A stretch of 64,000 nucleotides of DNA, from contig JAWODU010000085.1 of the NCBI GenBank assembly GCA_046483125.1, positions 1-64,000 of the forward strand. The letters run 5' to 3'. This DNA is from JAWODU01 sp046483125. Lineage in GTDB: Bacteria; Verrucomicrobiota; Kiritimatiellia; UBA8416; JAWODU01. The notes under the pieces are model-generated. The model made no database searches and was not told the DNA's origin. It saw only the letters and a list, made by a program, of their open reading frames with translations. Shown here in pieces: positions 1 to 8,488 of the stretch (position 1 is the stretch's first letter; the number at the start of each line of letters is the position of its first letter). The translations under genes were made by a program, and so were the position numbers.

Positions 1-217
1 CAAGTCTCTCAAGCAGGCCCGCCTCCTCCACACCTACGAGCCATGGTCATGCCTTTCTGTTCGGATGCTGGTGGTACCGGGATGTCTCCGCAAGTCCAAC
101 CAGAGGGGCTGTCACCGGCCGTACACAGTATACGAGGGGTATCGAGGAGCGGCGAAGGACCTTTTGTCTCGAAGGAAAGGTCCCGGGACAATAGTATGGA
201 GGATTCGCCCCGCGGAA
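1..217. other. Left-edge stretch without an assignable gene
   Basis: All three forward frames are open for most of this stretch and I recognise no protein family in any of them, so it may be the 3' end of a gene cut by the window edge or non-coding DNA. It contains a clear 8-bp hairpin at about 157-183 (GGACCTTT pairing with AAAGGTCC). The one frame that stays open from base 2 ends in a TAA near 257, but that stop lies inside the repeat that begins at about 218, so it is not evidence of a real gene end. Confidence 0.3.
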
Positions 218-362
218 CCGATTCCTGCTCACCAACTACGGCCAAAGCGGGTCGAGTAAGCGTAATCGTCCGCCGGGGCGGAAAGTGTTGCGACTAAGTC
301 TATGGACTAAGTGTCCCTTCCCTCTCCCCATCTTAATCCCAATCTTAATCTCTCCCTCCGTC
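218..362 (-). repeat. Dispersed repeat, inverted copy of 12340-12525
   Basis: The segment matches, nearly base for base on the opposite strand, the sequence at 12340-12525. Shared landmarks are AGCGGGTCGAGTAAGCG, GTTGCGACTAAGTCTATGG and the run of CTTAATC units. It carries one copy (267-298) of a 32-bp core with a GTCCGCC/GGCGGA palindrome that recurs at 5098, 12550, 23759 and 31928. No coding capacity is evident. Confidence 0.8.
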
Positions 363-390
363 ATCTGTCATCCGTCATCTGACCTCCGTC

Positions 391-526
391 CCGACCTTAG
401 GCGAACGGTGGTTCGCCTCCTACACGTACGCGTGAGACACTCGTTACTACGCCTTCGGAACGTTGTAGTAGCGGGTGTCTCACCCGCAGGGCTTCTGTAG
501 GAGCCGATCCCCCGATCGGCGAACAT
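391..526 (+). repeat. Dispersed repeat, inverted copy of 15837-15972
   Basis: This is an inverted partner of 15837-15972. Shared landmarks include GGGTGTCTCACCCGCAGGGC, GGAGCCGATCCCCCGATCGG and GTTCGCCTCCTAC. The element holds several short inverted repeats of its own (for example CCGATCCCCCGATCGG), so it could fold as a multi-hairpin RNA or DNA. It is non-coding and lies upstream of the MBL hydrolase gene. Confidence 0.8.
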
Positions 527-562
527 TCGTGTAATCAGTGCCCGTCCTCTCTTCCCCGAGGT

Positions 563-599
563 CAATTACCATCCGTGAAATCCGTGGCTGCTCCCATGC
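563..599 (+). repeat. Short dispersed repeat (CAATTACCATCCGTG type)
   Basis: A 37-bp segment is almost identical and in the same orientation to 54643-54678, where it sits at the break of the degraded trpC gene. Shared parts are CAATTACCATCCGTG, AATCCGTGG and CTCCCATGC. Shorter echoes (CCGTGAAATCGGTGG, ACCACGGATT) occur near 6330 and 15820. Confidence 0.75.
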
Positions 600-683
600 T
601 GTATTCCGGATCCTCCTCCAGCAAAGAACAGCGAACATCATTTTTTCATGTATTTCGCCGTTGTTTTGTGGCAGGAATACATC

Positions 684-1313
684 ATGCAGATAGAAACTGT
701 AGTAACGGGTCCTTTTCAGGCGAATTGCTTTGTGGTGGACAACGAAGCCGGCAAAGCGCTCATATTGGACCCCGGCGCGGAGAGCGAAGCCATATCCGGG
801 TTGATAAAAGAAAAAGGGCTTGTTGTGGCTGCTTACCTGCTGACCCACGGTCACATGGACCACATTTCGGTTCTGGCGGATATTTACGAGAATTTTCCGG
901 CGCCGGTGTTGATCCATCAGGCGGATCTTGCCTGGGCTTTTGAACCGCAGAATGAAATGCCGCCTTTTTACCCCGTTCCGCGGAGCCTGCCCGGGAACGC
1001 TTTCGTGACGGCGGCAGAGGGAGACCGGCGTACGGACGCGGGCATTACCTACAGGGTTCTGGGCACTCCGGGTCACACCCCGGGCGGTGTCTGTTACTTT
1101 TTTGAGAAAGACAAGGTTGTTTTCAGCGGTGACACACTTTTCGCGGGTTCGGCCGGCCGGACTGATTTCCCCGGGGGAGATATGCGGGAACTGACTTTAT
1201 CTCTAAAACGACTGTCTGAGTTGCCGGATGACACGGCCGTTTATCCCGGCCACGGTCCGGCCACAACCATCGCCGGGGAAAAACGCACAAATCCTTTTCT
1301 TAAGACAATATAA
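684..1313 (+). CDS. MBL-fold metallo-hydrolase, glyoxalase II-like
   Basis: This 209-residue protein belongs to the single-domain glyoxalase II-like branch of the metallo-beta-lactamase fold and is probably a cytoplasmic thioester or related hydrolase binding two metal ions. The HxHxDH motif is present (THGHMDH), as are the later histidine in GHTPGG, the bridging aspartate in SGDTLF and the last histidine in PGHG, so the metal site is complete. I chose the ATG at 684 because family members begin directly with the MQIETV strand; the frame extends 12 codons upstream with no family resemblance. The gene ends 6 bp before coaB on the same strand, so the two are probably co-transcribed. The exact substrate cannot be read from the sequence. 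Confidence 0.88.
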   Translation: MQIETVVTGPFQANCFVVDNEAGKALILDPGAESEAISGLIKEKGLVVAAYLLTHGHMDHISVLADIYENFPAPVLIHQADLAWAFEPQNEMPPFYPVPRSLPGNAFVTAAEGDRRTDAGITYRVLGTPGHTPGGVCYFFEKDKVVFSGDTLFAGSAGRTDFPGGDMRELTLSLKRLSELPDDTAVYPGHGPATTIAGEKRTNPFLKTI

Positions 1314-1319
1314 GTATCC

Positions 1320-1949
1320 ATGCGAGTGCTTGTAACAGCTGGGCCGACAAGGGAAGAACTGGACCCGGTAAGGTTCATCAGCAACCGCTCCAGCGGCAAA
1401 ATGGGCTATGCCGTGGCGTCTTCCGCCCTGGCACGCGGTCACGAGGTACGCCTCGTGTCCGGTCCGGTGAAGCTGACGGCGCCCTCGGGGGTTCATACAG
1501 TTGGGGTGATCACCGCCGGGGAAATGAAGCGGGCTGTCCATGACAATATCGAGTGGTGCGACGTTCTGGTAATGGCCGCCGCGGTTTCAGACTGGCGGCC
1601 CGGTATGGTTTCGGGAACGAAGCTCAAAAAAGACTCTGCACCCCTCACTCTCGCACTGGAACCGACTGAGGATATCCTCAAGAGTGTGGCCCAGCTGAAG
1701 GGGAACCGCGTATACATCGGGTTTGCCGCGGAGACGGAAGACCTTATCGAAAACGGGACGGCCAAACTCAAAGAGAAAAACCTGGATCTGATCGCTGTGA
1801 ATAATGTTCTGGCTGATGATTCGGGTTTTGAATGCGATACCAACAGGGTGATCCTGATTTCAGCGGCCCGTACCGAGGAACTGCCGCTGATGCCCAAAAG
1901 AGAGGTTGCCGACAGGATTATCGAATGGGCAGAACGCAGTCTGTCTTGA
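1320..1949 (+). CDS. coaB: Phosphopantothenate--cysteine ligase domain protein (stand-alone CoaB)
   Basis: The product (209 residues) matches the C-terminal half of the bifunctional Dfp/CoaBC protein, which joins 4'-phosphopantothenate to cysteine in coenzyme A synthesis. It shows the nucleotide-binding start VLVTAGPTREELD, the RFISNRSSGKMG motif, and the KLKK segment followed by LxLEPTEDIL. The flavoprotein decarboxylase half (CoaC) is absent here, so CoaC must be encoded elsewhere or the protein works as a separate subunit. It follows the MBL hydrolase by 6 bp and ends 6 bp from the converging symporter gene. Its size is typical of a stand-alone CoaB domain. Confidence 0.88.
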   Translation: MRVLVTAGPTREELDPVRFISNRSSGKMGYAVASSALARGHEVRLVSGPVKLTAPSGVHTVGVITAGEMKRAVHDNIEWCDVLVMAAAVSDWRPGMVSGTKLKKDSAPLTLALEPTEDILKSVAQLKGNRVYIGFAAETEDLIENGTAKLKEKNLDLIAVNNVLADDSGFECDTNRVILISAARTEELPLMPKREVADRIIEWAERSLS

Positions 1950-1955
1950 AACAGC

Positions 1956-4031
1956 TTATTCCCCTGCCGTTGCCGAATCTTCTTTTCCCGCTCCGCCGAT
2001 GGCCCGGTAAAAACACCACGAGAATCCCACTATCATTACGGCTATGAATATGCCCAGCATCAGGTGCCCGGCACCGCTGAGGGAAGCTTCCGTTTCAACG
2101 GGGGAGGGCACCGCCTGCGGAACAGCCAGCGCGCGGGCGCTCTGAAGCGCCAGGAGGAGACCGGCACCGCCGCCTATATCGATCGTCGCGAGCAGTCCGG
2201 ACCATCTGGCGGACCAGGAGGGATTGGTTTCGGAATTTCTTAACCGGCGCACGGTCTTCATGCCCAGTACAAGGGCGATAAGCGCGGCGACTGTCGCCGC
2301 ACCGGCAACGGCCATGGGCATTGTCCAGGCCGAGGCTTCCGGAACTCCGGATCTGAGAAGAGGCAGACCCGTTACAAGGGCCCATCCCGTGAGGGCGGCC
2401 CCGATAACCGCCAGTAGAAGAGCCGGCGCGCCTCCGCGGCTCGCAATTGGAAGATCCTGGACGGGATCCTTTTCACGCGGGCTTTTGACAAGACTTATGA
2501 GAAACGCAAGAACTGGCGCCGCGGCCACTACAATCAGACCGACGACATTGTGCCAGAGGATTTTTCCCTCGCCTGTTACGATAAAACCGCCTTCAGTGGA
2601 AAAATCCTCCAGCAGATTCCAGAAAACGAGCGTCGAGAGTACTACCGGAATAACGGCCCGTACGAGAAAGTCCCACCAGCCTCCAAGCCGCCAGTCGCTC
2701 CGGTCGTTGGCATGGGCGCGGAGCTTCTCGACGCGGTAAAGCCAGCCGAGCACTACGCATTCCAGTAGCCCCATGAAAGCGATGCCCCATGTTCCGTTTA
2801 TGAAGCCGTCTATTACACCGAGCCAGTTAAGACCCGAACCGGCGGTAACAAACACCAGCCCTGTACCCAGTCCCACAAGGCTCATCACGGGAAGGACGTA
2901 CTTCCGGTGCCATCCGGTCTTATCGACAATACTGGCCAGGACGGATTCGGTAATGGAAAAAGCCGAGTCAATGCCGAGGGTAAGAAGAGCGGCGAAGAAA
3001 ATAAAACTGAACCACGCCGAGCCCGGCAATTGGGCCAGGGCGTACGGGAAGGCGACGAAGGCCAGTCCTGGACCCTTGTCCACGACGTTGTCTACGGGGA
3101 CGGGGTTTCCGGCCTGCTGTGTAGCGTAAGCCATTCCGCCGAGTGTGGCGAACACGGCCAGTCCGGCCACGAAACTGGTCGCCAGATCGGCCAGGCTTAT
3201 GATGGCGGCGTTATTGTTTATGTCGCTTTTCCTGTGCAGAAAACTTGAATAAGTTATCATTACTCCGAAGGCGAGACTCAGCGAAAAGAACACCTGCCCG
3301 AACGCGTATCGCCACGTGGAAGGTTTAACGAGTTCGGACCATTCGGGATTGAGATAAAACGCAAGGCCCTGGCCGCTTCCTTCAAGCGTAAGACCGCGCA
3401 CGGCGAGGATAAGAATCATCGCCCACGGTATGGGCACTGTCAGCCAGACTACTTTGCCGACGAGTTTTACTCCCTTGAAGATACATAAATACATGGCAAT
3501 CCATGTCAGGAGAAGCGGCAGAGCGATATGCCATTGGATTGCTCCCAGTCTGAAACAGCCGTCCGTGTGCTGGAGATAATCATTGAAGAAGAAGCCGGTG
3601 GCTTTCCGGACTCCTTCGATACCTTCCCCCGCCCAGGGAAGTTCTCCGCCCCGGCAGATGCCGACCAGACTGTGCCACAGGAATGTCCAGCACCACGCAA
3701 GAATCACGGGATAGTAGGTTACAATCACAAAGCCCAGTATCACGCCCCACCAGCCGACGGCTTCAAAACGCGGATGGACCTTGCCGAAGGCGTCCGGGGC
3801 CGCGCGCTGGGTATAATGGCCGAGGCTGAACTCGAGGATCATAAGGGGTATTCCCACCACAAACAGCGCGATCAGATATGGTATCAGGAAAGCTCCCCCG
3901 CCGAAGCTGTACAGCTTGTACGGAAATCCCCAGAGATTTCCCAGGCCGACTGCGGAACCTACCGCGGCCAGAACGAAGCCGGGGCGTGTTCCCCATGATT
4001 CTCTCTGTTCTTCTCTGATTTCCAGGTTCAT
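1956..4031 (-). CDS. Neurotransmitter:sodium symporter (NSS/SNF) family transporter
   Basis: This 691-residue integral membrane protein is a sodium-coupled transporter of the NSS family (LeuT fold), probably carrying amino acids or related compounds inward. The N-terminus has the conserved family stretch GSAVGLGNLWGFPY in helix 1 followed by GGGAFLIPY, which form the sodium and substrate site of LeuT. At least 12 hydrophobic segments are visible. The protein is longer than LeuT (about 520 residues); the extra length is a hydrophobic C-terminal region of about 150 residues that ends in a short acidic tail. The first TM1 residues lie about 15-30 residues from the start, which supports the ATG chosen. 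It stands alone on the minus strand, converging with coaB. The substrate cannot be assigned. Confidence 0.9.
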   Translation of the reverse strand: MNLEIREEQRESWGTRPGFVLAAVGSAVGLGNLWGFPYKLYSFGGGAFLIPYLIALFVVGIPLMILEFSLGHYTQRAAPDAFGKVHPRFEAVGWWGVILGFVIVTYYPVILAWCWTFLWHSLVGICRGGELPWAGEGIEGVRKATGFFFNDYLQHTDGCFRLGAIQWHIALPLLLTWIAMYLCIFKGVKLVGKVVWLTVPIPWAMILILAVRGLTLEGSGQGLAFYLNPEWSELVKPSTWRYAFGQVFFSLSLAFGVMITYSSFLHRKSDINNNAAIISLADLATSFVAGLAVFATLGGMAYATQQAGNPVPVDNVVDKGPGLAFVAFPYALAQLPGSAWFSFIFFAALLTLGIDSAFSITESVLASIVDKTGWHRKYVLPVMSLVGLGTGLVFVTAGSGLNWLGVIDGFINGTWGIAFMGLLECVVLGWLYRVEKLRAHANDRSDWRLGGWWDFLVRAVIPVVLSTLVFWNLLEDFSTEGGFIVTGEGKILWHNVVGLIVVAAAPVLAFLISLVKSPREKDPVQDLPIASRGGAPALLLAVIGAALTGWALVTGLPLLRSGVPEASAWTMPMAVAGAATVAALIALVLGMKTVRRLRNSETNPSWSARWSGLLATIDIGGGAGLLLALQSARALAVPQAVPSPVETEASLSGAGHLMLGIFIAVMIVGFSWCFYRAIGGAGKEDSATAGE

Positions 4032-4111
4032 ACGGCCTTCCTCATCTCTTGTCCGTCCGCCTCTTCAGCAAAGAACAACGAACAAGGAACAAAGAGCAAC
4101 AAACTCTTCCC

Positions 4112-4765
4112 TTACCCCCCTCCGCCGGTGGCTATCCACTCGCTGATGAAGTCTATCAGGTTTGCGCTCTTCCGGCCTGCCGCGACAAAGCAGTCCTGGC
4201 CCAAGCCCACCAGCAATCCGCCGATTATGGCCCGCAGGTAGAAATCGTCGCAGGTTGTAAACAGATAATACAAAGCGTACGGCGGAATCAGCAGGCAGAG
4301 AATGCCCTGGAACACGGAATCCTTGAAGGCTTTGAGAAGTATCATGAGATCCAGAACCACGGCAATCCACAAGGCGTATTCTCTTACCATGAAAATATAA
4401 GTCTGAGGCGCCAGCCCGCCGTAACGCAGCGCCCCCATGGTGCCTCCAAGAACCAGAAAAACGAGCCAGCTTCCCATGTTATGGGTAAACCGGAATTTTT
4501 TTCTGCGTCGCGGAGCCGGCCCCATCAGGTCCATCTGTGTGGGTTCAGGCGGAGCAGATGATGAAGTATCCGCGGAAGGAGGGGGAGCCGGAGCAGTTTG
4601 TCTGGTACGTAAACCAGGTTTTTTCTTTTGCTTCTGCGAACCGGCGTAGGCCGGTTTTTGCAGTTTCTGCCCGCAGTTGCGGCAAACCAGAGAAGAATCG
4701 TCTGCGAATTCGGATACTGTGGTAACCGCGGAACAATCAGGGCAGGTTATCTGTATATCGGCCAT
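4112..4765 (-). CDS. Zinc-ribbon membrane protein of unknown function
   Basis: The 217-residue product begins with a zinc-ribbon: CPDC near residue 9 and CRNC near residue 32. A low-complexity lysine- and proline-rich linker (about 40-90) follows, and the C-terminal half has about three or four hydrophobic segments suited to the inner membrane. No enzymatic motif is visible. Short N-terminal zinc ribbons of this kind also occur in the gene at 13427-13870, and many PVC proteins carry them. The gene lies 80 bp upstream of the symporter on the same strand, so a shared transcript is possible. I do not recognise a named family. Confidence 0.75.
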   Translation of the reverse strand: MADIQITCPDCSAVTTVSEFADDSSLVCRNCGQKLQKPAYAGSQKQKKKPGLRTRQTAPAPPPSADTSSSAPPEPTQMDLMGPAPRRRKKFRFTHNMGSWLVFLVLGGTMGALRYGGLAPQTYIFMVREYALWIAVVLDLMILLKAFKDSVFQGILCLLIPPYALYYLFTTCDDFYLRAIIGGLLVGLGQDCFVAAGRKSANLIDFISEWIATGGGG

Positions 4766-4941
4766 AGAGATTTATACGCCTGGAATATTGCGTTCTCCTT
4801 GACGAATATTGATAATAGAGCTTTTTTATCGTTTTACTCAAGCAGAATCAGCGGGAGCTCTTTTGCTTTCCGGCGGGGAACCGTGAACAGTAAACTGTGA
4901 ACCTTCTCCCATGATAAGCAGGAAGAAAAACCTTTTGATAA

Positions 4942-5209
4942 CGTTCAAATGTTGACGCCTGCAAGGTAAAACGCCTGGTCCCAATTTACGCGCATCGAAG
5001 ACCAAACTCTTAATCGAGCCCTTAACCGACCCGCTTAATCGCTAACGCATTGCCTATTAACGGTTAAGTATATCGAGTGTATCCGAGTAAGGGCATCCGT
5101 CCGCCGCGGCGGAAAGGGTGGCGGTTAAGAATGCGAGTAAGGGTATCAATGTGTCGTCATCCTTCGATACAAATCAGTAATTCTCCCGCCAGGCTTCAAC
5201 ATTTGAACG
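4942..5209. mobile_element. MITE-like element with 20-bp terminal inverted repeats
   Basis: The left end (4942-4961, CGTTCAAATGTTGACGCCTG) and the right end (5190-5209) are inverted repeats that differ at one of 20 positions. The 268-bp interior has no coding frame and is rich in CTTAA/TTAAG words. It holds a copy (5098-5129) of the 32-bp core with a TCCGCCGCGGCGGA palindrome found in the other elements of this window. This architecture suits a non-autonomous element moved by a transposase encoded elsewhere. A target-site duplication could not be established. The element fills most of the 470-bp gap between two genes. Confidence 0.75.
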
Positions 5210-5236
5210 ATACCAATCCTTTGCCTTTTCCAGGGG

Positions 5237-5821
5237 TTACGGGAGTGTTCCGAAAAGGAGTATGCCTTCTTTTTCAACGCGCCGCCAGAGCGGCGTGTAT
5301 TCTTCTCTGTCCATGGTGTTGGTGTCTAGAAGATGATGCTCGAGCGTCATGCCGTATCGCTCTTTTATTGCCTCACCGAGTTTATTTATCGTGCCGAGTG
5401 ATTTGATTCGGGCTCTGCCGGTGGTAAAGAGCATCGTGACAATCAGACGTCCTCCGTAGTCGGTTTCCTCGCGCGCAAGCGGGCCGGTTGCCACCGCGGC
5501 CATAGGCCTGGGGCGCACGACACGCCGAACGGTTTTCCGGAGGTCATCCCAGAAAAGCTCTTCTGCTTCAAAAGCTCCCTTCAGTGCTTTCGACACCAGG
5601 TAATGTCCGTGGTTGAGGCTGTAAAGATAGGAATTGCCGGTTTCGGCACGGGTAACTGCTCTGGCCTCAACCAGGAATTCAAGGGCGAGCATTGTGGACC
5701 TGTTCGAAAGCCCGCAGGCGCGTTCCACGCCCCTGCCGGTAAGCGATTCATTCGCTTTGTACAGGGCGCGCAAAACCATGACCTGACTGCGGTTTGCCAG
5801 TATGTAATTCAGGCCATCCAT
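5237..5821 (-). CDS. Winged-helix protein with a nucleotidyltransferase-like C-terminal part
   Basis: The 194-residue product starts with a winged helix-turn-helix of MarR/ArsR type: about residues 1-70, with ANRSQVMVLRALYKANE, GRGVERACGLSNRSTM as recognition-helix region, and a wing ending in YSLNHGHYLV. The C-terminal half resembles the fold of nucleotidyltransferase-like domains that often follow such helices (GRLIVTMLFTTGRARIKSL, then PLWRRVEKEGILLFG), but I do not see the GS..D.D catalytic motif, so catalysis is doubtful. It stands alone, 27 bp from the right end of the MITE-like element, with repeats upstream. It may act as a DNA-binding regulator or as part of a two-gene toxin-antitoxin type unit whose partner is absent here. 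Confidence 0.65.
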   Translation of the reverse strand: MDGLNYILANRSQVMVLRALYKANESLTGRGVERACGLSNRSTMLALEFLVEARAVTRAETGNSYLYSLNHGHYLVSKALKGAFEAEELFWDDLRKTVRRVVRPRPMAAVATGPLAREETDYGGRLIVTMLFTTGRARIKSLGTINKLGEAIKERYGMTLEHHLLDTNTMDREEYTPLWRRVEKEGILLFGTLP

Positions 5822-5825
5822 TCGT

Positions 5826-5874
5826 ATCTAAATCTTAATCTCCCCAAATCTTAATCCCAAGCTTAATCTTGTAT
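5826..5874. repeat. Degenerate CTTAATC/AGATTA tract
   Basis: Four imperfect units of the form AATCTTAATC occur in a row. The same kind of tract recurs in the window near 310-360, 8555-8580, 12345-12425, 12604-12640 and 16045-16105, usually at the edge of another repeat. No gene is encoded. Confidence 0.6.
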
Positions 5875-6232
5875 CCCCCGCGCCACGCAGGCCGGCGTGT
5901 GGCGGAGGGGTTCGGCTCTGCCTCTGCGCTCCGTGTGTGCCCTGTAGCCCTGCGTCACGCATTTCGTTCGCAAATCGAACCGCGATCTCACCGCTTCTGC
6001 TTCGTTTCCGCCCTCCTCGGGTATATGTATACACGCTCGGAGGGCGGGGCCTTGCAGAAGCGGCAAGCTTGCGATCCGATTTGCGAATCCTACGGAAGCG
6101 AAATGCGTGACGCAACAGCCCGCATCGCGGGCGGCGTACTGGAGGTTTCACAGCGCCGCTTATCCGCGATGCAAGAAGAGTAGACCTCCCACCATCCTGT
6201 AGATCCGGTAGATCCTGTCTAAACATCTTCTC
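5875..6232 (+). repeat. Fold-back repeat of about 360 bp, inverted copy of 16112-16477
   Basis: This segment is matched on the opposite strand by 16112-16477 over its whole length. Shared landmarks are CCACGCAGGCCGGCGTG, CGCAAATCGAACCGCGATC, GCAGAAGCGGCAAGCTTGCG and GCATCGCGGGCGGCGTACTGG. Each copy is also a palindrome at large scale: CGCAAATCG...ACCGCTTCTGC on one side faces GCAGAAGCGG...CGATTTGCG on the other, around a centre near 6025 (TATATGTATACA). It ends in a half copy of the GACAGGAT hairpin repeat. It is probably a transposon-derived fold-back or REP-type element; no protein is predicted. Confidence 0.8.
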
Positions 6233-6396
6233 CCCTTCTCCCATTTCTGCTTTCTGCTTTCAACTTTCAGCTTTCAGCTTTTCTTTTTGCGGCTATTCCA
6301 GTTCCGGACTTTCGGCGAACACATCCGTGAAATCGGTGGTTCTTACCTTCTTCAATGCCGAAAAGGCGGCATTTTTGCAATAGTGCAAATTCCTTC

Positions 6397-6426
6397 TTGA
6401 CGGCAATTAACAAAATGGCGCAAATT
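6397..6426 (+). promoter_or_regulatory. Possible sigma-70 promoter for the mreB operon
   Basis: A TTGACG box (6397-6402) is followed after 18 bp by CAAATT (6421-6426), about 43 bp upstream of the mreB start. The -10 match is weak, so this is only a candidate. It is the last stretch of unique sequence between the upstream repeats and the operon. Confidence 0.3.
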
Positions 6427-6468
6427 AGGCAATGTTAAAGCTGGCGCAACCCGGTTGCCTGAAAAGAT

Positions 6469-7506
6469 ATGAATATGTGGAATGCTTTTTTGGGGATGTT
6501 CTCGAATGATATCGGGATCGATCTGGGCACCGCGAACACGCTGGTTTACGTAAAAGAGCGGGGCATTGTGCTTCGCGAGCCTTCCGTAGTGGCCATTCAG
6601 GCCGGCACCAAACGCATTCTTGCCGTCGGTGAGGAAGCCAAACGCATGCTCGGCCGGACTCCCGGAAACATTGTCGCCGTAAGGCCGATGAAGGCCGGCG
6701 TAATTGCGGATTTCGAGATTACGGAGGCAATGCTGAGGTACTTCATAAAGAAGGTCCATAACCGCCGCAAGATGGTTCGCCCCAGAATAATTATCGCGGT
6801 GCCCAGCGACATAACCGAAGTGGAAAAGCGGGCGGTTAAGGATTCGGCCACGCACGCCGGCGCGAGGGAAGTGTTCCTCATTGAAGAACCCATGGCCGCG
6901 GCCATAGGCGTGGGTCTTCCCGTTCAGGAACCGGCGGGCAACATGGTTGTGGATATCGGCGGAGGCACAACGGAAGTGGCACTCATATCTCTTGCCGGTA
7001 TCGTGTTCAGCCGCACGGTACGTGTCGGCGGTGATCAGATGGACGAGTGCATAGCCCAGTATATGAAACGCGTTTACAATTTGATGATAGGAGATCGAAC
7101 GTCGGAAGATGTAAAGATGACAATGGGGTCGGCCTATCCGGTCGGGGATGAAACAAGTATTGAAGTTAAAGGGCGCGATTTGGTTGCAGGTTTGCCCAAG
7201 ACCCTTTCCATAACGTCGGAAGAAATCCGCGAGGCTCTTCAGGAGCCCGTTTCTTCCATTATTGACGCCATAAGGATTACATTGGAGCGGTGTCCTCCGG
7301 AATTGTCGGCCGATCTTGTCGATAGAGGCATGATCCTGGCCGGCGGAGGGTCGCTTTTGACGGGCATAGACAAGCTTATAGCCGAACAGACGGGTCTGCC
7401 CGTTCACGTGGCCGACGATCCGCTGAGCGCGGTGGCCGAAGGGACGGGAGTGGTTCTTAACGAGCTTAAATTCCTGCGTAAAACGGCCCACGCGGACCGT
7501 TTGTAA
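6469..7506 (+). CDS. mreB: Rod shape-determining protein MreB
   Basis: MreB is the bacterial actin homologue; it polymerises on the inner face of the cytoplasmic membrane and guides lateral wall synthesis. The 345-residue protein has the usual length and shows the actin-fold motifs: phosphate-1 loop IGIDLGTANTLVY near residue 17, phosphate-2 loop VVDIGGGTTEVA near residue 160, and the adenosine motif LAGGGSLLTGID near residue 290. The N-terminal MNMWNAFLGMF is amphipathic, as in membrane-binding MreB. It is the first gene of mreB-mreC-mreD-mrdA-rodA, all on the plus strand, so the cell is probably a rod or has MreB-directed elongation. The upstream 650 bp are mostly repeats. Confidence 0.97.
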   Translation: MNMWNAFLGMFSNDIGIDLGTANTLVYVKERGIVLREPSVVAIQAGTKRILAVGEEAKRMLGRTPGNIVAVRPMKAGVIADFEITEAMLRYFIKKVHNRRKMVRPRIIIAVPSDITEVEKRAVKDSATHAGAREVFLIEEPMAAAIGVGLPVQEPAGNMVVDIGGGTTEVALISLAGIVFSRTVRVGGDQMDECIAQYMKRVYNLMIGDRTSEDVKMTMGSAYPVGDETSIEVKGRDLVAGLPKTLSITSEEIREALQEPVSSIIDAIRITLERCPPELSADLVDRGMILAGGGSLLTGIDKLIAEQTGLPVHVADDPLSAVAEGTGVVLNELKFLRKTAHADRL

Positions 7507-7642
7507 GTCCTTTTCCCGCTATTATTCCCCACTGAATTCGCCGCATTGCGACTGCCGGCATTCCGGCGATATGCATGCAAAGCCTGCCCCGAAACACCTC
7601 GAATCCTGCGCAATTTGAAGCCGCGCAACGGACAGGTAAGCC

Positions 7643-8488
7643 ATGAGAAGAGAGAGAAAAGTTATTGTTTGCGTTGTCTGTCTGGCCATCGTGCTTGTGC
7701 TGAACCTTCCTGCGAGCTGTGTACGGGAAATCAAGGGGGAAACGCGGGACAGTTTCGTTCCCTTCCAGAACGTAATGTGGCTTGTGATCCGCGGCGGAGG
7801 TGATTTTCTGTCTTCGGTGACCAACGCCCGCGGGGAACTTGAAGAAAAAAAGGAAATGGAAAGAGAGATCGCGTTCCTTAACGAGAAGATTGTGAGTCTG
7901 GAAAATGCGGCGCGGGAAAACGAAATCCTGCGCGACAAACTGGGTTTCGCCAGCCGTGATGAAAGAAGCCTGAGACTCTGCGAGGTAGTGGGGCGGGACA
8001 TAAGCGGATGGTGGCAGACGCTTACATTGAACGCGGGAGCTCATGAAGGCGTAAAAGAAAACATGGCGGTGATAACATCCGAGGGCCTGGTGGGGCACGT
8101 TAAATCGGTTTCCAGACATACGGCTACGGTATTGCTGATTACCGATCAGACATCGCGGGCGGCCTGCAGGCTGTCCCGGAGCGGCGCCTTCGGCGTAATT
8201 CGGGGCGCCGGTGTCGCCCTTAGCGGCAAGCACCGGCTGGAGATGCTTTATTCGGTAAGACCCTGTGTAATGGACTATATACCGAGTGATAGCGATGTAA
8301 AACCCAACGATCAAGTTTTGACTTCGGGTCTTGGAGGCGTTTACCCGTCGGGTCTTCTTGTGGGTTACGTGACCGCTATTCGGCCTTCGCCCTCGGCTCT
8401 ATACCAGAGAGCCGAAGTAGTACCGGCGGCGGAACTCAGGTCTCTGAAATACGTTTTTGTGGTGATGGAGGAGGACGGAGAGGGATGA
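7643..8488 (+). CDS. mreC: Rod shape-determining protein MreC
   Basis: MreC is a bitopic inner-membrane protein of the elongasome that links MreB to the periplasmic synthases. The 281-residue product has a single N-terminal membrane helix (about residues 6-24), a coiled coil (about 65-100, LEEKKEMEREIAFLNEKI) and the paired beta-barrel domain with the conserved DQ(T/N) region near GLVGHVKSV, LLITDQTSRAA and LGGVYPSGLLVG. Start and length fit the family. It lies 136 bp downstream of mreB. A tract of degenerate GATGAC repeats follows directly after the stop and separates it from mreD. Confidence 0.93.
   Translation: MRRERKVIVCVVCLAIVLVLNLPASCVREIKGETRDSFVPFQNVMWLVIRGGGDFLSSVTNARGELEEKKEMEREIAFLNEKIVSLENAARENEILRDKLGFASRDERSLRLCEVVGRDISGWWQTLTLNAGAHEGVKENMAVITSEGLVGHVKSVSRHTATVLLITDQTSRAACRLSRSGAFGVIRGAGVALSGKHRLEMLYSVRPCVMDYIPSDSDVKPNDQVLTSGLGGVYPSGLLVGYVTAIRPSPSALYQRAEVVPAAELRSLKYVFVVMEEDGEG

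Noticed and set aside
6352..7491. Open frame on the minus strand opposite mreB
   Set aside because: mreB on the plus strand is certain, and the minus frame has no recognisable domain.
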